Source: Pseudomonas sp. R5(2019) (GTDB lineage: Bacteria > Pseudomonadota > Gammaproteobacteria > Pseudomonadales > Pseudomonadaceae). Taken from it: a stretch of 64,000 nucleotides of DNA. Numbering within the stretch: the stretch's first letter is position 1; every line of letters begins with the position of its first letter. Shown piece by piece: positions 17,516 to 26,917 of this stretch. Made by a program: the position numbers and the translations under genes. The stretch spans positions 1 to 64,000 of the forward strand of contig NZ_JAAAMT010000009.1 of NCBI RefSeq assembly GCF_009905435.1, in the 5' to 3' direction. The notes under the pieces are model-generated. The model was not told the DNA's origin, made no database searches, and saw only the letters and a list, made by a program, of their open reading frames with translations.

Positions 17516-18733
17516 ATGTCTTCGAGCAGTACTACAGCGAATCCCGCCTCTGCGGCGACGGCTGTCCAGAGCAGCCCATTGGTCATGCGTATCATCGCCG
17601 CCTGTGCGCTGGCCCATCTGATCAATGACCTGATCCAGGCGGTACTGCCGTCGATCTATCCGCTTCTCAAGGCCAATTACGGGCTGACCTTCACCCAGGT
17701 CGGGCTGATTACCCTGACCTTCCAGGTCACCGCCTCGCTGCTGCAGCCGTGGGTGGGCTTTTATACCGACCGAAAACCCATGCCGAACCTGTTGCCGCTC
17801 GGCATGGTGTGCACGCTGGTGGGCATCGTGATGCTGGCTTTCGTGGGCAGCTTCCCGATGATTCTGGTGGCCTCGGCGCTGGTCGGCATCGGTTCCTCGA
17901 CCTTCCACCCGGAAACCTCGCGCATCGCGCGGCTGGCCTCGGGCGGGCGATTCGGCCTGGCGCAGTCGACCTTCCAGGTGGGCGGCAATGCCGGCTCCGC
18001 CTTCGGGCCGTTGCTGGCAGCGGCGATCATCATCCCGTTCGGGCAGGTCAATGTGGTCTGGTTCGGCCTGTTTGCGGTCTTTGCCCTCGCCGTGACCTAT
18101 GGCTTGAGCCGCTGGTACCGCGAGCACTTGAACAGCTTCAAGGCCAAACAAGGGCAACGCGCTACCCACGGGCTGAGCAGGTCGCGGGTGATTGCGTCGC
18201 TGGTGGTGCTGGGCTTGCTGGTGTTCTCCAAGTATTTCTACATGGCCAGCTTCACCAGCTATTTCACCTTTTATCTGATCGAGAAATTCGACCTGTCGGT
18301 AGCCAGCTCGCAGTTGCACCTGTTCCTGTTTCTCGGTGCGGTTGCGGCGGGGACCTTCTTCGGTGGCCCGATCGGCGACCGGATCGGGCGCAAGGCGGTG
18401 ATCTGGTTCTCGATCCTGGGCGTGGCGCCGTTCACCTTGCTGTTGCCTTATGTGGACCTGTTCTGGACCAGCGTGCTGAGCGTGATCATCGGCTTTATCC
18501 TGGCTTCGGCATTCTCCGCCATCGTGGTCTACGCCCAGGAACTGGTACCGGGCAACGTCGGCATGATCGCCGGCATTTTCTTCGGCCTGATGTTCGGCTT
18601 TGGCGGTATCGGTGCGGCGCTGTTGGGGTACCTGGCTGATATCCACGGCATCGAATATGTTTACATCCTGTGTTCTTATTTGCCGTTGTTAGGCGTACTC
18701 GCCGTGCTGTTGCCATCGACTGGAAAACGCTGA
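17516..18733 (+). CDS. MFS transporter, fosmidomycin-resistance (Fsr) type
   Basis: 405-residue major facilitator with twelve hydrophobic helices. The loop motifs YTDRKPMPN after helix 2 and IGDRIGRKAVIW after helix 8 are the typical MFS signatures, and AHLINDLIQAVLPSIYPLLK and GIGSSTFHPE are characteristic of the Fsr subgroup. Such pumps export fosmidomycin and other small compounds using the proton gradient; the natural substrate is not known. Start at ATG 17516 after GGAAA; an in-frame ATG at 17483 lacks a ribosome site. It begins 214 nt from tRNA-Met. Confidence 0.88.
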   Translation: MSSSSTTANPASAATAVQSSPLVMRIIAACALAHLINDLIQAVLPSIYPLLKANYGLTFTQVGLITLTFQVTASLLQPWVGFYTDRKPMPNLLPLGMVCTLVGIVMLAFVGSFPMILVASALVGIGSSTFHPETSRIARLASGGRFGLAQSTFQVGGNAGSAFGPLLAAAIIIPFGQVNVVWFGLFAVFALAVTYGLSRWYREHLNSFKAKQGQRATHGLSRSRVIASLVVLGLLVFSKYFYMASFTSYFTFYLIEKFDLSVASSQLHLFLFLGAVAAGTFFGGPIGDRIGRKAVIWFSILGVAPFTLLLPYVDLFWTSVLSVIIGFILASAFSAIVVYAQELVPGNVGMIAGIFFGLMFGFGGIGAALLGYLADIHGIEYVYILCSYLPLLGVLAVLLPSTGKR

Positions 18734-18804
18734 GACTCGAGGTCAACCCACCCAATGCCCGAACAATGCGCTGCCGAGAACGCATCAGACAACCAGGAGC
18801 AGGA

Positions 18805-19014
18805 TCTGCAGCGCAGCGTTTCTGTCGGCAGGTTTTTGAAGCGCAGTTGCCGCATGTGGGCTGTCCTGCCGGGCGCGTGACCGTCAGTGTCAGTGTGGCG
18901 GTTCATGCCCGCGAAGCTCAGGCAAACGAGGCTTGCGCCCGATTGCTGGGCAACGCCGACCGGGCCTTGTATGGCGCCAAGTCGGCGGGGCGTAACCAGG
19001 TCTGTCTGGGTTAA
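18805..19014 (+). pseudogene. C-terminal remnant of a GGDEF diguanylate cyclase
   Basis: The frame ending at 19014 contains the tail of a GGDEF domain: a VTVSVSVAV strand, then LLGNADRALYGAKSAGRNQV, which is the standard end of the domain. The GG(D/E)EF active-site loop and everything before it are missing, and no start codon with a ribosome site is seen. It is a relic of a cyclic-di-GMP synthase and cannot be active. Confidence 0.8.
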
Positions 19015-19160
19015 GGGTAACCCGCTATGACCACAGTTGGGAGAGTGCGCCCCAGTGTTCGTTGCGTACCAGGTACACCACTGCGCAGCTGAGCAACACC
19101 TGGATAACACCGTGCTTGAAGTGGAACCTTTGGCACAAACCCTGACGTCCCTTCGTGAAC
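19015..19160. other. Gap between the GGDEF remnant and the TPR gene
   Basis: I see no supported gene. On the minus strand a hydrophobic run (VIQVLLSCAVVYLV) near 19055-19110 could be the tail of a lost membrane protein, but no family was recognised. Confidence 0.25.
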
Positions 19161-19925
19161 TCAGCCGCGTACCAAGTAGGCGCCGTATGGAACCCGAGAT
19201 TGCAGCTTCTTGCACTTGCCGGGTGCCGGCTGATGCCCTGGTGGGCGATCAGGAAACCAGATTCGGCATTTGCCCGGAGGCGGCCAGTGACCGTGGGGAA
19301 TATTGATCTCATCGTACGCGAGTTCTTGTCCGGAAGAAGCCGCTTGCCACCTTCCTTCGGAAGGTGGCTTTCCAACCGCCGGCGATCCCGATTCCCACGC
19401 TGCTTCTGTGGGAGCAAAAGTGCCAGAGCGGTCCTCGGATTCCATAAAGGATTGCTCAGCCGCGGCGACTTCTGCTTCGCGGCGCTTGATGGCTTCCTCC
19501 TCCAGCCCCTTCTGTACTGAAATCATGTCCTTTTCGGCGGTGGGTGGGATGCCCGAAACCTGTGCCTGCTGGGCCGCCCGGATCAGTTGGGAGTTGAGGT
19601 TGCGTAATTTCACGTTGCGCACAACCCGCATGTTGGAACGAGTCGCCAGCGCTTCAGCCTGCTGATATTCCCCCTGCTGAAAACGTACTTCTGCAAGATA
19701 GTGAAGCGTCTCGGGATTGCCCGGCTGGATGTTCAACGCACGCTCCAGCGTGGCTCCGGCTTGATCCAACTGGCCATTATTAAACTGCTGCGAGGCTGTC
19801 TCAAATAGAGTGACTAATGCGTTGTTGCTTTGAGGAGAAGCTCTTCGCTCGGCGGCAACCGAGAAAAGCGAAGCGGCCGCGCAGAACACCAGGATCAGAC
19901 CTGACAGATAACGTTTGGATGGCAT
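19161..19925 (-). CDS. Exported TPR protein with a Cys/Pro-rich tail
   Basis: 254-residue protein with a signal peptide (about residues 1-25), two or three tetratricopeptide-like helix pairs (about 40-100; FNNGQLDQAGATLERALNI is typical), a Glu/Ala-rich helical stretch, and an unusual tail. The tail has two copies of a Pro-Pro-Pro/Ala-Pro-Gly-Lys-Cys element around an aromatic RIWFPDRPPGHQ segment. The same kind of tail occurs on otherwise unrelated exported Pseudomonas proteins, so it may be a surface or wall-binding module; this is from memory. TPRs suggest protein binding. No operon partner. Confidence 0.65.
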   Translation of the reverse strand: MPSKRYLSGLILVFCAAASLFSVAAERRASPQSNNALVTLFETASQQFNNGQLDQAGATLERALNIQPGNPETLHYLAEVRFQQGEYQQAEALATRSNMRVVRNVKLRNLNSQLIRAAQQAQVSGIPPTAEKDMISVQKGLEEEAIKRREAEVAAAEQSFMESEDRSGTFAPTEAAWESGSPAVGKPPSEGRWQAASSGQELAYDEINIPHGHWPPPGKCRIWFPDRPPGHQPAPGKCKKLQSRVPYGAYLVRG

Positions 19926-20073
19926 CAGGGGAGGCTCGGGTGGTCTCGGACGGCACGTAAAACGGGCTTCCAGCGCCGCTCGGCTGGGATTGCTTCAATG
20001 TCCCGTCTTTACCGATTATGGGGAGAGTTCTGACCTGATCAGGATCCTCAAGTTCCCACCGTAACGATTGCAC

Positions 20074-21225
20074 TCACCCCAGCTTCTCAGCCACCACCAG
20101 CAACGACTGCGGCACAAGACTTTGAGGGTGCTGCGGCTCCTGCAGACCGGCCAGCCTAAAGCTGGCCATGTCCAGCGCATTGAGCCAACTGGACAAGGTG
20201 CGAAAGTACCACGGCATGGGTTTCCACTGCCCTTTGAACCCAGCGAAGGTCTCTTCCCGCCAACCATCCTGATAATCGCCCGCCGCCGCGGTCCACGGAT
20301 GCAGCGTCTGGATCACCAGCGCGCCGCCAGGAGTAAGCAGAGCGTTCATGGCGTAGAGCAGAGGGATGATGTCCTGGTGCAGCAGGGAAAAGTTGGCGCA
20401 GATCAGGTCGTAGTCGTTGCCGATCTCCACTTTTGCCTCCACCAACTCTTCATAGCTCGCCAAGTGCACTTGTGAAGAGCCCGCCGCCCGTGCCGCCTCG
20501 ACCAGTGTCGCGTCGCCATCTACACCGACCGCCTTGATAGCTCGTTCAGCCAGCGCACGCAACAGCCAGCCCTCGCCGCAGCCCAGGTCAAGCACGCGCT
20601 CTGGCTGGCGACTCAGTACCGCCAGCAGGATTGCCTGGTCGGTGACCTTGAGGCGGTTTTCGATGGTGCCGGTGCGGATGGCTTCGATCCAGGATTGGGC
20701 GTTGTGATGCCAACTTTGGAGGAGGGTGGACTCGGGGGCGGGCATTTCGATGTCCGGAGTTGTTGGTTGGTTCGATGGAAGGGTAGCTAGTCCGAAACCG
20801 TGCAGTAGGCCGAAGATCAATGTGTCCACCTTCGTATTTGGCTGAACGCCAAACCAGCGTTGAAACGCGCCCGGATTGTCGAGAGCCTTGTACACCACCG
20901 AAAAACCGATGATGGCGTCGATGACATACGAGCTAATACTGATTTCCGTCAGTACTCCCAGCAGCAGCGTTACGGAGTGCCCTACGGCGAATAGCGTGAC
21001 GTAGAGACCCACATCCTTCATGCGATAAAGGAAGAAGATCACCCCGAACAGAAAGAGTAGGTGGTCGTATCCCGTCACCATGTGTTTGGCGCCCATATAG
21101 ATGAATGGCAGCACCATCACGCCGGAGCTTTCCTGGATAAAGCCTTCATCACCCTCCGCGACGGCGTCAGCCAACGCTTCGGGGATGCCAAGACAAAGCG
21201 AGGCGACAAGCAAAAAAAGTAGCAA
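20074..21225 (-). CDS. Chimeric protein: truncated HupE/UreJ membrane part fused to a SAM methyltransferase
   Basis: 383 residues in one open frame. Residues 1-150 are the N-terminal two thirds of a HupE/UreJ_2 membrane protein (signal peptide, GAKHMVTGYDHLLFLFG, VVYKALDNPGAFQRWFG, GLLHGFGLAT). The match ends there, just where that family should continue with further helices. After about ten filler codons a complete class I SAM methyltransferase begins at Met161 (ATG 20745), with VLDLGCGEG as the SAM loop and a normal C-terminus. A fusion by deletion is the simplest reading. The start is a weak TTG; an ATG at 21247 would be in frame if the T7 run near 21213 had six T residues, so a frameshift is possible. 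The methyltransferase may still be made from its own ATG. Confidence 0.75.
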   Translation of the reverse strand: MLLFLLVASLCLGIPEALADAVAEGDEGFIQESSGVMVLPFIYMGAKHMVTGYDHLLFLFGVIFFLYRMKDVGLYVTLFAVGHSVTLLLGVLTEISISSYVIDAIIGFSVVYKALDNPGAFQRWFGVQPNTKVDTLIFGLLHGFGLATLPSNQPTTPDIEMPAPESTLLQSWHHNAQSWIEAIRTGTIENRLKVTDQAILLAVLSRQPERVLDLGCGEGWLLRALAERAIKAVGVDGDATLVEAARAAGSSQVHLASYEELVEAKVEIGNDYDLICANFSLLHQDIIPLLYAMNALLTPGGALVIQTLHPWTAAAGDYQDGWREETFAGFKGQWKPMPWYFRTLSSWLNALDMASFRLAGLQEPQHPQSLVPQSLLVVAEKLG

Positions 21226-21387
21226 TAGCGGTCGGTTGATCAGTCATAACAGCAACAAAGAGGACCGCCCTTTCATTGGACTGTAGAGAACATCAATCGC
21301 AACTCCTTGTCGAGTGAAGGCAATTGGCCATGCTCTGTGCCAGGTGGGGAGTACCACCTACAAAAAATCAAGCAGGGAGTTAGCCTA

Positions 21388-21519
21388 ATGAAATTTGCTT
21401 CTATCCCCATCGCCGCTGTTCTTTCGTTCTCTTCGGTTGCCGCCTATGGACACAGCGGTGGAACCGATTCCAAGGGCTGCCACCGCAACCACAAAACGGG
21501 CGATTACCATTGCCACTAA
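21388..21519 (+). CDS. Small secreted His/Cys-rich YHYH-like peptide
   Basis: 43-residue precursor: a signal peptide (about residues 1-21, ending VAAYG-HS) followed by a 20-residue mature part with the motif GxDxxGCHxxxxTGxYHCH. This motif is found at the ends of many secreted bacterial proteins and probably binds a metal or folds around a disulfide; here it is nearly the entire mature product. The ATG at 21388 follows AGGGAG at good spacing, and no other gene overlaps. Confidence 0.7.
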   Translation: MKFASIPIAAVLSFSSVAAYGHSGGTDSKGCHRNHKTGDYHCH

Positions 21520-21651
21520 TGCGGGAAGGCCCGGTTTACACTGGGCCTCATTTAGTTGTGCGAGTTGATCGATGTGACCATAGTCAACATGCAGAGCTTT
21601 CGGCTATTTTGGACTTGAATCGTAACCGTCCGAACTACACCGCCCTGAAAC

Positions 21652-22230
21652 TCAGACCTTAATATCCTTCAGCCACTGATTGACGCGCTCCCATTCGAAA
21701 GCCGTTGAATCAAAGCTATCCCCATGCCACTCCACCATGTCGTCGTGCTCTGGATGGTTGGGATCAGCAATCGCTTCAAGAAAATCGGCATAACCTGGCG
21801 CACCACCGATGTCTTCCGGCGGGCAAGCATTGGCACCGTCGACGCAGTACGGCACCTGAGGACACGACCCTGCAGGCAGTTTCTTTTCGACTTTGATCCG
21901 GTGATCCCAGCCGTCGCCAAAGTCGTAGAGATAGCTAAACGTCTTTTTCCCGGACAACGCTTTAATCAGGGTCTTGCGGGTTTCCGAGTTGACGGGTGGA
22001 CCCCATCCATCGGGGTCGGGGATGCCGTACTTCTCATCGGCAATTTCAAACTCGTGCATATGCCCGCCCTCCCAGCCCATCGCGAACTGGATCACCGTGT
22101 GCAATGTGCCTAACTTGATGTTCTCGGGCACCGCTATGCGACGCCAGATGGTGGGCTCGACCCACTTCAACTCAATGTGCAGTAGCAACAAATCAGGTTC
22201 GGGTTTTAGCAAGCGAACATTTTTGGTCAT
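21652..22230 (-). CDS. Plasmid pRiA4b ORF-3 family protein
   Basis: 192-residue soluble protein with the hallmarks of the pRiA4b ORF-3 family: an N-terminal strand IELKWVEPTIWRRIAVPEN, the LHTVIQFAMGWEGGHMHEFEI segment (split here between residues 42 and 62), FSYLYDFGDGWDHRIKVE and a CPPEDIGGAPGYADFLEA element. The function of the family is unknown; many members are carried on plasmids and islands, in keeping with the patchwork around it. It stands alone. Confidence 0.85.
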   Translation of the reverse strand: MTKNVRLLKPEPDLLLLHIELKWVEPTIWRRIAVPENIKLGTLHTVIQFAMGWEGGHMHEFEIADEKYGIPDPDGWGPPVNSETRKTLIKALSGKKTFSYLYDFGDGWDHRIKVEKKLPAGSCPQVPYCVDGANACPPEDIGGAPGYADFLEAIADPNHPEHDDMVEWHGDSFDSTAFEWERVNQWLKDIKV

Positions 22231-22380
22231 GGGTCGGGCGGTCTCGCAGAGTTCTGTCAGTGTGAGAGAAACGTTCCAGGGCTACCCGGTTTTCAAAATC
22301 GGGTTTTGGGCGTCGAACCCGGAAGACTAGCCAAACAACGCTCGGATCTCAATGGATGAGGAGGGTGGCCCTTAAACGCA

Positions 22381-22415
22381 AAACCCCCGTATCGTCTGGC
22401 GATTACGGGGGTCTC
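22381..22415 (-). terminator. Terminator of ychF
   Basis: On the minus strand ACCCCCGTA and TACGGGGGT form a perfect stem followed by TTTTGCG, 38 nt beyond the ychF stop. Confidence 0.8.
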
Positions 22416-22452
22416 AAGGTCCATCAAGCATCGTGGAAATCCACGGAAACCG

Positions 22453-23553
22453 TTAGACGTTGAAGCGGAAGTGCATCACATCACCGTCTTTAACGATGTA
22501 GTCCTTGCCTTCCAGGCGCCATTTGCCGGCTTCCTTGGCACCGCCTTCACCCTTGTACTGGATGAAGTCGTTGTAGGCGACGACTTCGGCGCGGATGAAG
22601 CCTTTTTCGAAGTCGGTGTGGATCACGCCGGCGGCTTGTGGTGCGGTGGCACCGACGCGGACGGTCCAGGCGCGAACTTCTTCGACACCGGCGGTGAAGT
22701 AAGTCTGCAAGTGCAGCAGCTCGTAGCCAGCGCGGATCACGCGGTTCAGGCCTGGCTCTTCTAGCCCCAGGGCTTCGAGGAACATGTCTTTTTCTTCGCC
22801 GTCATCGAGCTCGGCGATTTCCGCTTCGATCTTGTTGCACACCGGCACCACGACCGCGCCTTCTTCTTCGGCGATGGCCTTGACCAGGTCCAGGTGCGGG
22901 TTGTTTTCGAAGCCGTCTTCGGCAACGTTGGCGATGTACATCACAGGCTTGGTGGTCAGCAGATGAAAGCCACGGATCACGGCTTTTTCATCGGCGCCCA
23001 TGTTTTTCATCAGGCTGCGTGCAGGCTTGCCTTCGGTGAAGTGCGCGATGAGCTGTTCGAGCAGGCCTTTCTGGACCACTGCGTCCTTGTCACCACCCTT
23101 GGCGTTGCGCGCGACTTTCTGCAGTTGCTTCTCGCAGCTGTCGAGGTCGGCGAAAATCAGCTCCAGGTCGATGATTTCGATATCGCGCTTGGGGTCGACG
23201 CTGTTGGAAACGTGAATCACGTTCTCGTCTTCGAAGCAGCGAACCACGTGGGCGATGGCATCGGTTTCGCGGATGTTGGCCAGGAACTTGTTGCCCAGGC
23301 CTTCACCTTTGGATGCGCCCGCTACCAGGCCTGCGATGTCGACGAATTCCATGGTGGTCGGCAGGATGCGCTTTGGATTGACGATGGCCGCCAGGGCCTC
23401 CAGGCGCGAATCCGGCATCGGCACGATACCGCTGTTGGGTTCGATCGTGCAGAAGGGGAAGTTCTCCGCTGCGATACCGGATTTGGTCAGGGCGTTGAAC
23501 AAGGTGGACTTGCCGACGTTGGGCAGGCCGACGATGCCGCAATTGAAGCCCAT
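22453..23553 (-). CDS. ychF: Redox-regulated ATPase YchF
   Basis: 366-residue Obg-family protein that hydrolyses ATP rather than GTP and binds ribosomes. The P-loop [14 protein letters not shown] is at residues 8-21, the switch region [19 protein letters not shown] at about 70-88, and the family's NxxE-type substitution for NKxD explains ATP preference. A C-terminal TGS domain (about 280-366) ends in [16 protein letters not shown]. Length is exactly typical. It follows pth after 22 nt on the same strand, an arrangement common in bacteria. Confidence 0.97.
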   Translation of the reverse strand: MGFNCGIVGLPNVGKSTLFNALTKSGIAAENFPFCTIEPNSGIVPMPDSRLEALAAIVNPKRILPTTMEFVDIAGLVAGASKGEGLGNKFLANIRETDAIAHVVRCFEDENVIHVSNSVDPKRDIEIIDLELIFADLDSCEKQLQKVARNAKGGDKDAVVQKGLLEQLIAHFTEGKPARSLMKNMGADEKAVIRGFHLLTTKPVMYIANVAEDGFENNPHLDLVKAIAEEEGAVVVPVCNKIEAEIAELDDGEEKDMFLEALGLEEPGLNRVIRAGYELLHLQTYFTAGVEEVRAWTVRVGATAPQAAGVIHTDFEKGFIRAEVVAYNDFIQYKGEGGAKEAGKWRLEGKDYIVKDGDVMHFRFNV

Positions 23554-23575
23554 GGTATATCCCCTCTTCGTGAAG

Positions 23576-24160
23576 TCAGGCCTTCTGGCTGTGCAGGTTT
23601 TTCATCGCGCGATTCCACTCGCCAGCGAGGATATCCGGCAGCACGCCGAGGGCAAAATCGATACTGGCGTCCAGTTTTTCCTGTTCGGCGCGTGGCGCAC
23701 GACCCAGGACGAAATTGGAGACCTGGCTGCTTACACCCGGGTGGCCGATGCCAAGCCGCAGACGGTGGAAGGTATTTTGATTGCCGAGCTGGGCAATGAT
23801 GTCGCGCAGCCCGTTGTGCCCGCCGTGGCCGCCGCCCTGTTTGAGCTTGGCGACGCCGGGAGGCAGGTCGAGTTCGTCATGCGCCACCAGGATGGCTTCT
23901 GGCGGTATGCGGAAAAAACCGGCCAGTGCCGCGACGGATTGACCGCTGCGGTTCATGTACGTGGTGGGGATCAGCAGACGAACGTCTTGGCCTTGATGGC
24001 TGAATTTTGCCGTCAGGCCGAAATACTTGCGGTCAGCCGTCATATTGACACGCTGGACGCTGGCAATGCGTTCTACGAAAAGAGCCCCTGCGTTATGCCG
24101 GGTCTGTTCGTATTCGGGGCCGGGATTTCCCAGGCCGACGATCAGTTGAATGGCGGTCAC
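23576..24160 (-). CDS. pth: Peptidyl-tRNA hydrolase
   Basis: 194-residue enzyme that frees tRNA from peptidyl-tRNA dropped by ribosomes. The signature [17 protein letters not shown] holds Asn and the catalytic His near residue 24; [12 protein letters not shown] and [13 protein letters not shown] provide the further substrate-binding Asn and the acidic partner. It starts at GTG 24160 after AAGGAAGAG. Pth lies between rplY (76 nt upstream) and ychF on the same strand, so it is probably one transcription unit with them. Confidence 0.96.
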   Translation of the reverse strand: MTAIQLIVGLGNPGPEYEQTRHNAGALFVERIASVQRVNMTADRKYFGLTAKFSHQGQDVRLLIPTTYMNRSGQSVAALAGFFRIPPEAILVAHDELDLPPGVAKLKQGGGHGGHNGLRDIIAQLGNQNTFHRLRLGIGHPGVSSQVSNFVLGRAPRAEQEKLDASIDFALGVLPDILAGEWNRAMKNLHSQKA

Positions 24161-24236
24161 GTCAGGGGCTCTTCCTTGGAGTTGTGGGCCACGGCGCATA
24201 AGCACCGTGGCCGGGCAACACCGGCAGAGTAACGAA

Positions 24237-24827
24237 TTACTCGGCGGTTGCTTCTGGTGCTACGCGTGGAGCGTGAACGTTGGCGACTGCCAGGTCGTTG
24301 CCGTGATCCAGTGCGACGAAAGTAACGCCTTTTGGCGCTTTCAGGTCGGACAGGTGGATGACCGCGCCGATTTCAGCGTCAGCCAGGTCGACTTCGATGA
24401 ACTCAGGCAGATCTTTGGCTTCGCAGGAAACTTCGATTTCAGCCACAACGTGGGAGATCTCGCCGCCTTTCTTGACCGGTGCTTCTTCGTTGATGAAGTG
24501 CACAGCAACGGTAGCGGTCAGTTTCTGGCCAGCTACAACGCGGATGAAGTCAGCGTGCATGATGAACTGCTTGGCCGGGTGGCGCTGCATTGCCTTGACA
24601 ACGACGTTTTGCTTGGTGCCGTCGATGTTCAGCTCGATAACGTGGCTGAAAGCAGCTTCGTTTTCGAACAGTTTGGCAACTTCTTTAGCCAGCATGGTGA
24701 TGGATTCAGGGGCTTTGTCGCCACCGTAAACAACAGCAGGCACTTGGCTGGCGAGACGACGCAGGCGGCGGCTCGCACCTTTCCCCAGGTCGGTACGCGC
24801 TTGGGCGTTCAGAGTGAAATCAGTCAT
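24237..24827 (-). CDS. rplY: Ribosomal protein L25, long (Ctc) form
   Basis: 196-residue 50S protein that binds 5S rRNA. The N-terminal L25 domain (about residues 1-95) begins [20 protein letters not shown], and an additional TL5/CTC-type beta domain fills the rest, so this is the long form rather than the 94-residue E. coli version. The acidic tail ends in VAPEATAE. The start at 24827 follows GGAG. It is preceded by a strong terminator that separates it from prs. Confidence 0.96.
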   Translation of the reverse strand: MTDFTLNAQARTDLGKGASRRLRRLASQVPAVVYGGDKAPESITMLAKEVAKLFENEAAFSHVIELNIDGTKQNVVVKAMQRHPAKQFIMHADFIRVVAGQKLTATVAVHFINEEAPVKKGGEISHVVAEIEVSCEAKDLPEFIEVDLADAEIGAVIHLSDLKAPKGVTFVALDHGNDLAVANVHAPRVAPEATAE

Positions 24828-24889
24828 TTTGTATCTCCAAAATAGCCATTCCCGAGCAGCACTTGCGACCAGTGCTAAAGCGGGATGGG

Positions 24890-24935
24890 CAAAAAAGCCC
24901 CGCCCCAACATGAGTGTTGGGGCGGGGCGCTTTTC
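24890..24935 (-). terminator. Terminator between prs and rplY
   Basis: A perfect 14-bp GC-rich stem (GCCCCGCCCCAACA with TGTTGGGGCGGGGC) around TGAG is followed on the minus strand by six T residues. Confidence 0.88.
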
Positions 24936-24966
24936 GTCAACGAAATTTCCGGGAAGGGCAGGGCCC

Positions 24967-25908
24967 TTAACGGAACATCGCGCTGATCGATTCTTCGTTG
25001 CTGATGCGGCGGACCGCTTCAGCGACAACCGGTGCGATATCCAGTTGACGGATACGCGAACAGGCTTGTGCAGCGGCGGACAGCGGGATGGTGTTGGTCA
25101 CCACCAGCTCGTCGAGCACGGAATTCTCGATATTCTCGATGGCGCGACCGGAAAGGACAGGGTGCGTGCAGTAGGCAAAAACCTTGGCAGCGCCGTGTTC
25201 TTTCAGAGCCTTGGCCGCGTGGCACAGGGTGCCGGCGGTGTCGACCATGTCGTCAACGAGGATACATGTACGACCTTCGACATCGCCGATGATATGCATC
25301 ACTTCGGATTGGTTGGCCTTCTCGCGGCGTTTGTCGATGATACCGAGATCGACGCCCAGGGATTTGGCAACGGCACGTGCACGCACGACGCCACCGATAT
25401 CCGGGGAAACGATCATCAGGTTCTCGAAACGCTGGTCTTCGATGTCATCCACCAGAACGGGGGAGCCGTAGATGTTATCTACAGGAATATCGAAGAAGCC
25501 CTGGATTTGGTCAGCGTGCAGATCGACAGTGAGAACACGGTCGATACCGACAACGGTGAGCATGTCAGCAACCACTTTGGCGCTGATAGCTACCCGTGCC
25601 GAACGCGGACGGCGATCCTGGCGGGCGTAACCGAAGTAAGGAATCACGGCAGTGATTCGGGACGCTGAGGAGCGGCGGAAGGCATCAGCCATCACGACCA
25701 GTTCCATCAGGTTATCGTTGGTTGGCGCGCAAGTCGGCTGAATAATGAAAACATCTTTACCACGAACATTTTCATTGATCTCAGTGCTGATTTCGCCGTC
25801 GGAGAATTTACCGACAGAAACATCACCGAGGGGGATATGCAGCTGACGTACGACACGCCGAGCCAGATCGGGGTTAGCGTTCCCCGTAAAGACCATCATC
25901 TTGGACAC
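24967..25908 (-). CDS. prs: Ribose-phosphate pyrophosphokinase
   Basis: 313-residue enzyme making PRPP from ribose 5-phosphate and ATP, feeding nucleotide, histidine and tryptophan synthesis. The PRPP loop [12 protein letters not shown] is near residue 215, the flexible catalytic loop with YARQDRR near 97-103, and [11 protein letters not shown] near 130. The start is GTG 25908 (SKMMVFTG follows); a downstream ATG would shorten it by three residues. tRNA-Gln lies 49 nt upstream on the same strand, an arrangement kept across Pseudomonas. Confidence 0.97.
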   Translation of the reverse strand: MSKMMVFTGNANPDLARRVVRQLHIPLGDVSVGKFSDGEISTEINENVRGKDVFIIQPTCAPTNDNLMELVVMADAFRRSSASRITAVIPYFGYARQDRRPRSARVAISAKVVADMLTVVGIDRVLTVDLHADQIQGFFDIPVDNIYGSPVLVDDIEDQRFENLMIVSPDIGGVVRARAVAKSLGVDLGIIDKRREKANQSEVMHIIGDVEGRTCILVDDMVDTAGTLCHAAKALKEHGAAKVFAYCTHPVLSGRAIENIENSVLDELVVTNTIPLSAAAQACSRIRQLDIAPVVAEAVRRISNEESISAMFR

Positions 25909-25956
25909 GCGCAGTACCTGAAGGCTGAGGGTATACCTGGATGAGTATAAGGAAAA

Positions 25957-26031
25957 TGGCAGGGGCGGCTGGATTCGAACCAACGCATGGCAGGATCAAA
26001 ACCTGCTGCCTTACCGCTTGGCGACGCCCCT
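25957..26031 (-). tRNA. tRNA-Gln (TTG)
   Basis: A 75-nt cloverleaf on the minus strand with acceptor AGGGGCG/CGCCCCT, D-arm CGCCAAGCGG, anticodon stem GCAGG/CCTGC around TTTTGAT (anticodon TTG), T-arm with GGTTCGAATCC and an encoded CCA. It sits between ispE and prs and is likely cotranscribed with one or both. Confidence 0.95.
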
Positions 26032-26065
26032 GTATCTGTTGCTGCGAGTGCCTGACACTCGATTC

Positions 26066-26917
26066 CTAGAGCAGACTTTGCAGCTTTCGATGCAACATCG
26101 AAACGTTGCTTCCCTTTGCTACAAACCCTGGCTGGGTCTCTGTAAGAAGGGCCAAAACTTTATCAGCTTCAGCTTTGCTTGGGAAGGCCCCAAACACACA
26201 ACTTCCAGTTCCGGTGAGTCTAGCGTCAGTGAATTTGTTTAGCAAATTCAGTGAGTTACGTACTTCTGGGTAACTCTGCTCTACTACCGGTTGGCAGTCA
26301 TTTCGACTGTTTCCCTTGGGAACGGGGCGCATCTTAATGGGGGATGAATCACGTGTCAACAACGGATGTGAAAAAATTTCTGCTGTACTAACAAATACTT
26401 GCGGGACCAATACAACGTACCAGGGTTCTTCGGGATCGACCGGGGTGAGCTTCTCGCCCACGCCCTCGGCAAACGCGGCGTGCCCCCGCACGAAAACCGG
26501 GACGTCGGCGCCTAGCGACAGGCCCAGCTCGGCCAGTGCATCTTCGCCAACACCCAGTTGCCAGAGATGATTCAGGCCCAGCAGGGTGGTGGCCGCATCA
26601 GAGCTTCCACCACCAATGCCACCGCCCATGGGCAGGATTTTTTTCAACCAGATGTCCGCACCCAGTGAAGTGCCGGACAATGCCTTGAGCTTTCGAGCCG
26701 CTTTCACGATCAGGTTGCTTTCGTGGGGTACGTCGGCGATTTCGGTTCGCAGATGGATTTCGCCATCCTCGCGCAGGGCAAAGGACAGTTCGTCGGCGTG
26801 GTCGAGAAACTGAAACAGGGTTTGCAGCTCATGGTAGCCATCCGGGCGGCGGCCAAGAATGTGCAGCATCAGGTTGAGCTTGGCCGGGGCGGGCAGGGTG
26901 AGGGTTGCGTTGTTCAC
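26066..26917 (-). CDS. ispE: 4-diphosphocytidyl-2-C-methyl-D-erythritol kinase
   Basis: 283-residue GHMP kinase of the MEP pathway for isoprenoid precursors; it phosphorylates CDP-methylerythritol with ATP. The start has [20 protein letters not shown], with the active-site Lys, and the ATP loop [17 protein letters not shown] follows near residue 95; the C-terminal GTGSCVFG motif is also present. I chose the GTG at 26917, which overlaps the lolB stop (GTGA), giving the usual length. It is followed by tRNA-Gln and prs. Confidence 0.96.
   Translation of the reverse strand: MNNATLTLPAPAKLNLMLHILGRRPDGYHELQTLFQFLDHADELSFALREDGEIHLRTEIADVPHESNLIVKAARKLKALSGTSLGADIWLKKILPMGGGIGGGSSDAATTLLGLNHLWQLGVGEDALAELGLSLGADVPVFVRGHAAFAEGVGEKLTPVDPEEPWYVVLVPQVFVSTAEIFSHPLLTRDSSPIKMRPVPKGNSRNDCQPVVEQSYPEVRNSLNLLNKFTDARLTGTGSCVFGAFPSKAEADKVLALLTETQPGFVAKGSNVSMLHRKLQSLL

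Noticed and set aside
17279..18646. A 455-residue minus-strand frame opposite the MFS transporter
   Set aside because: Gln/Asp/His-rich antisense artefact that also overlaps tRNA-Met.
21307..21519. Longer 70-residue start for the small secreted peptide
   Set aside because: The ATG at 21388 has AGGGAG and opens a clean signal peptide; the upstream 27 residues do not.
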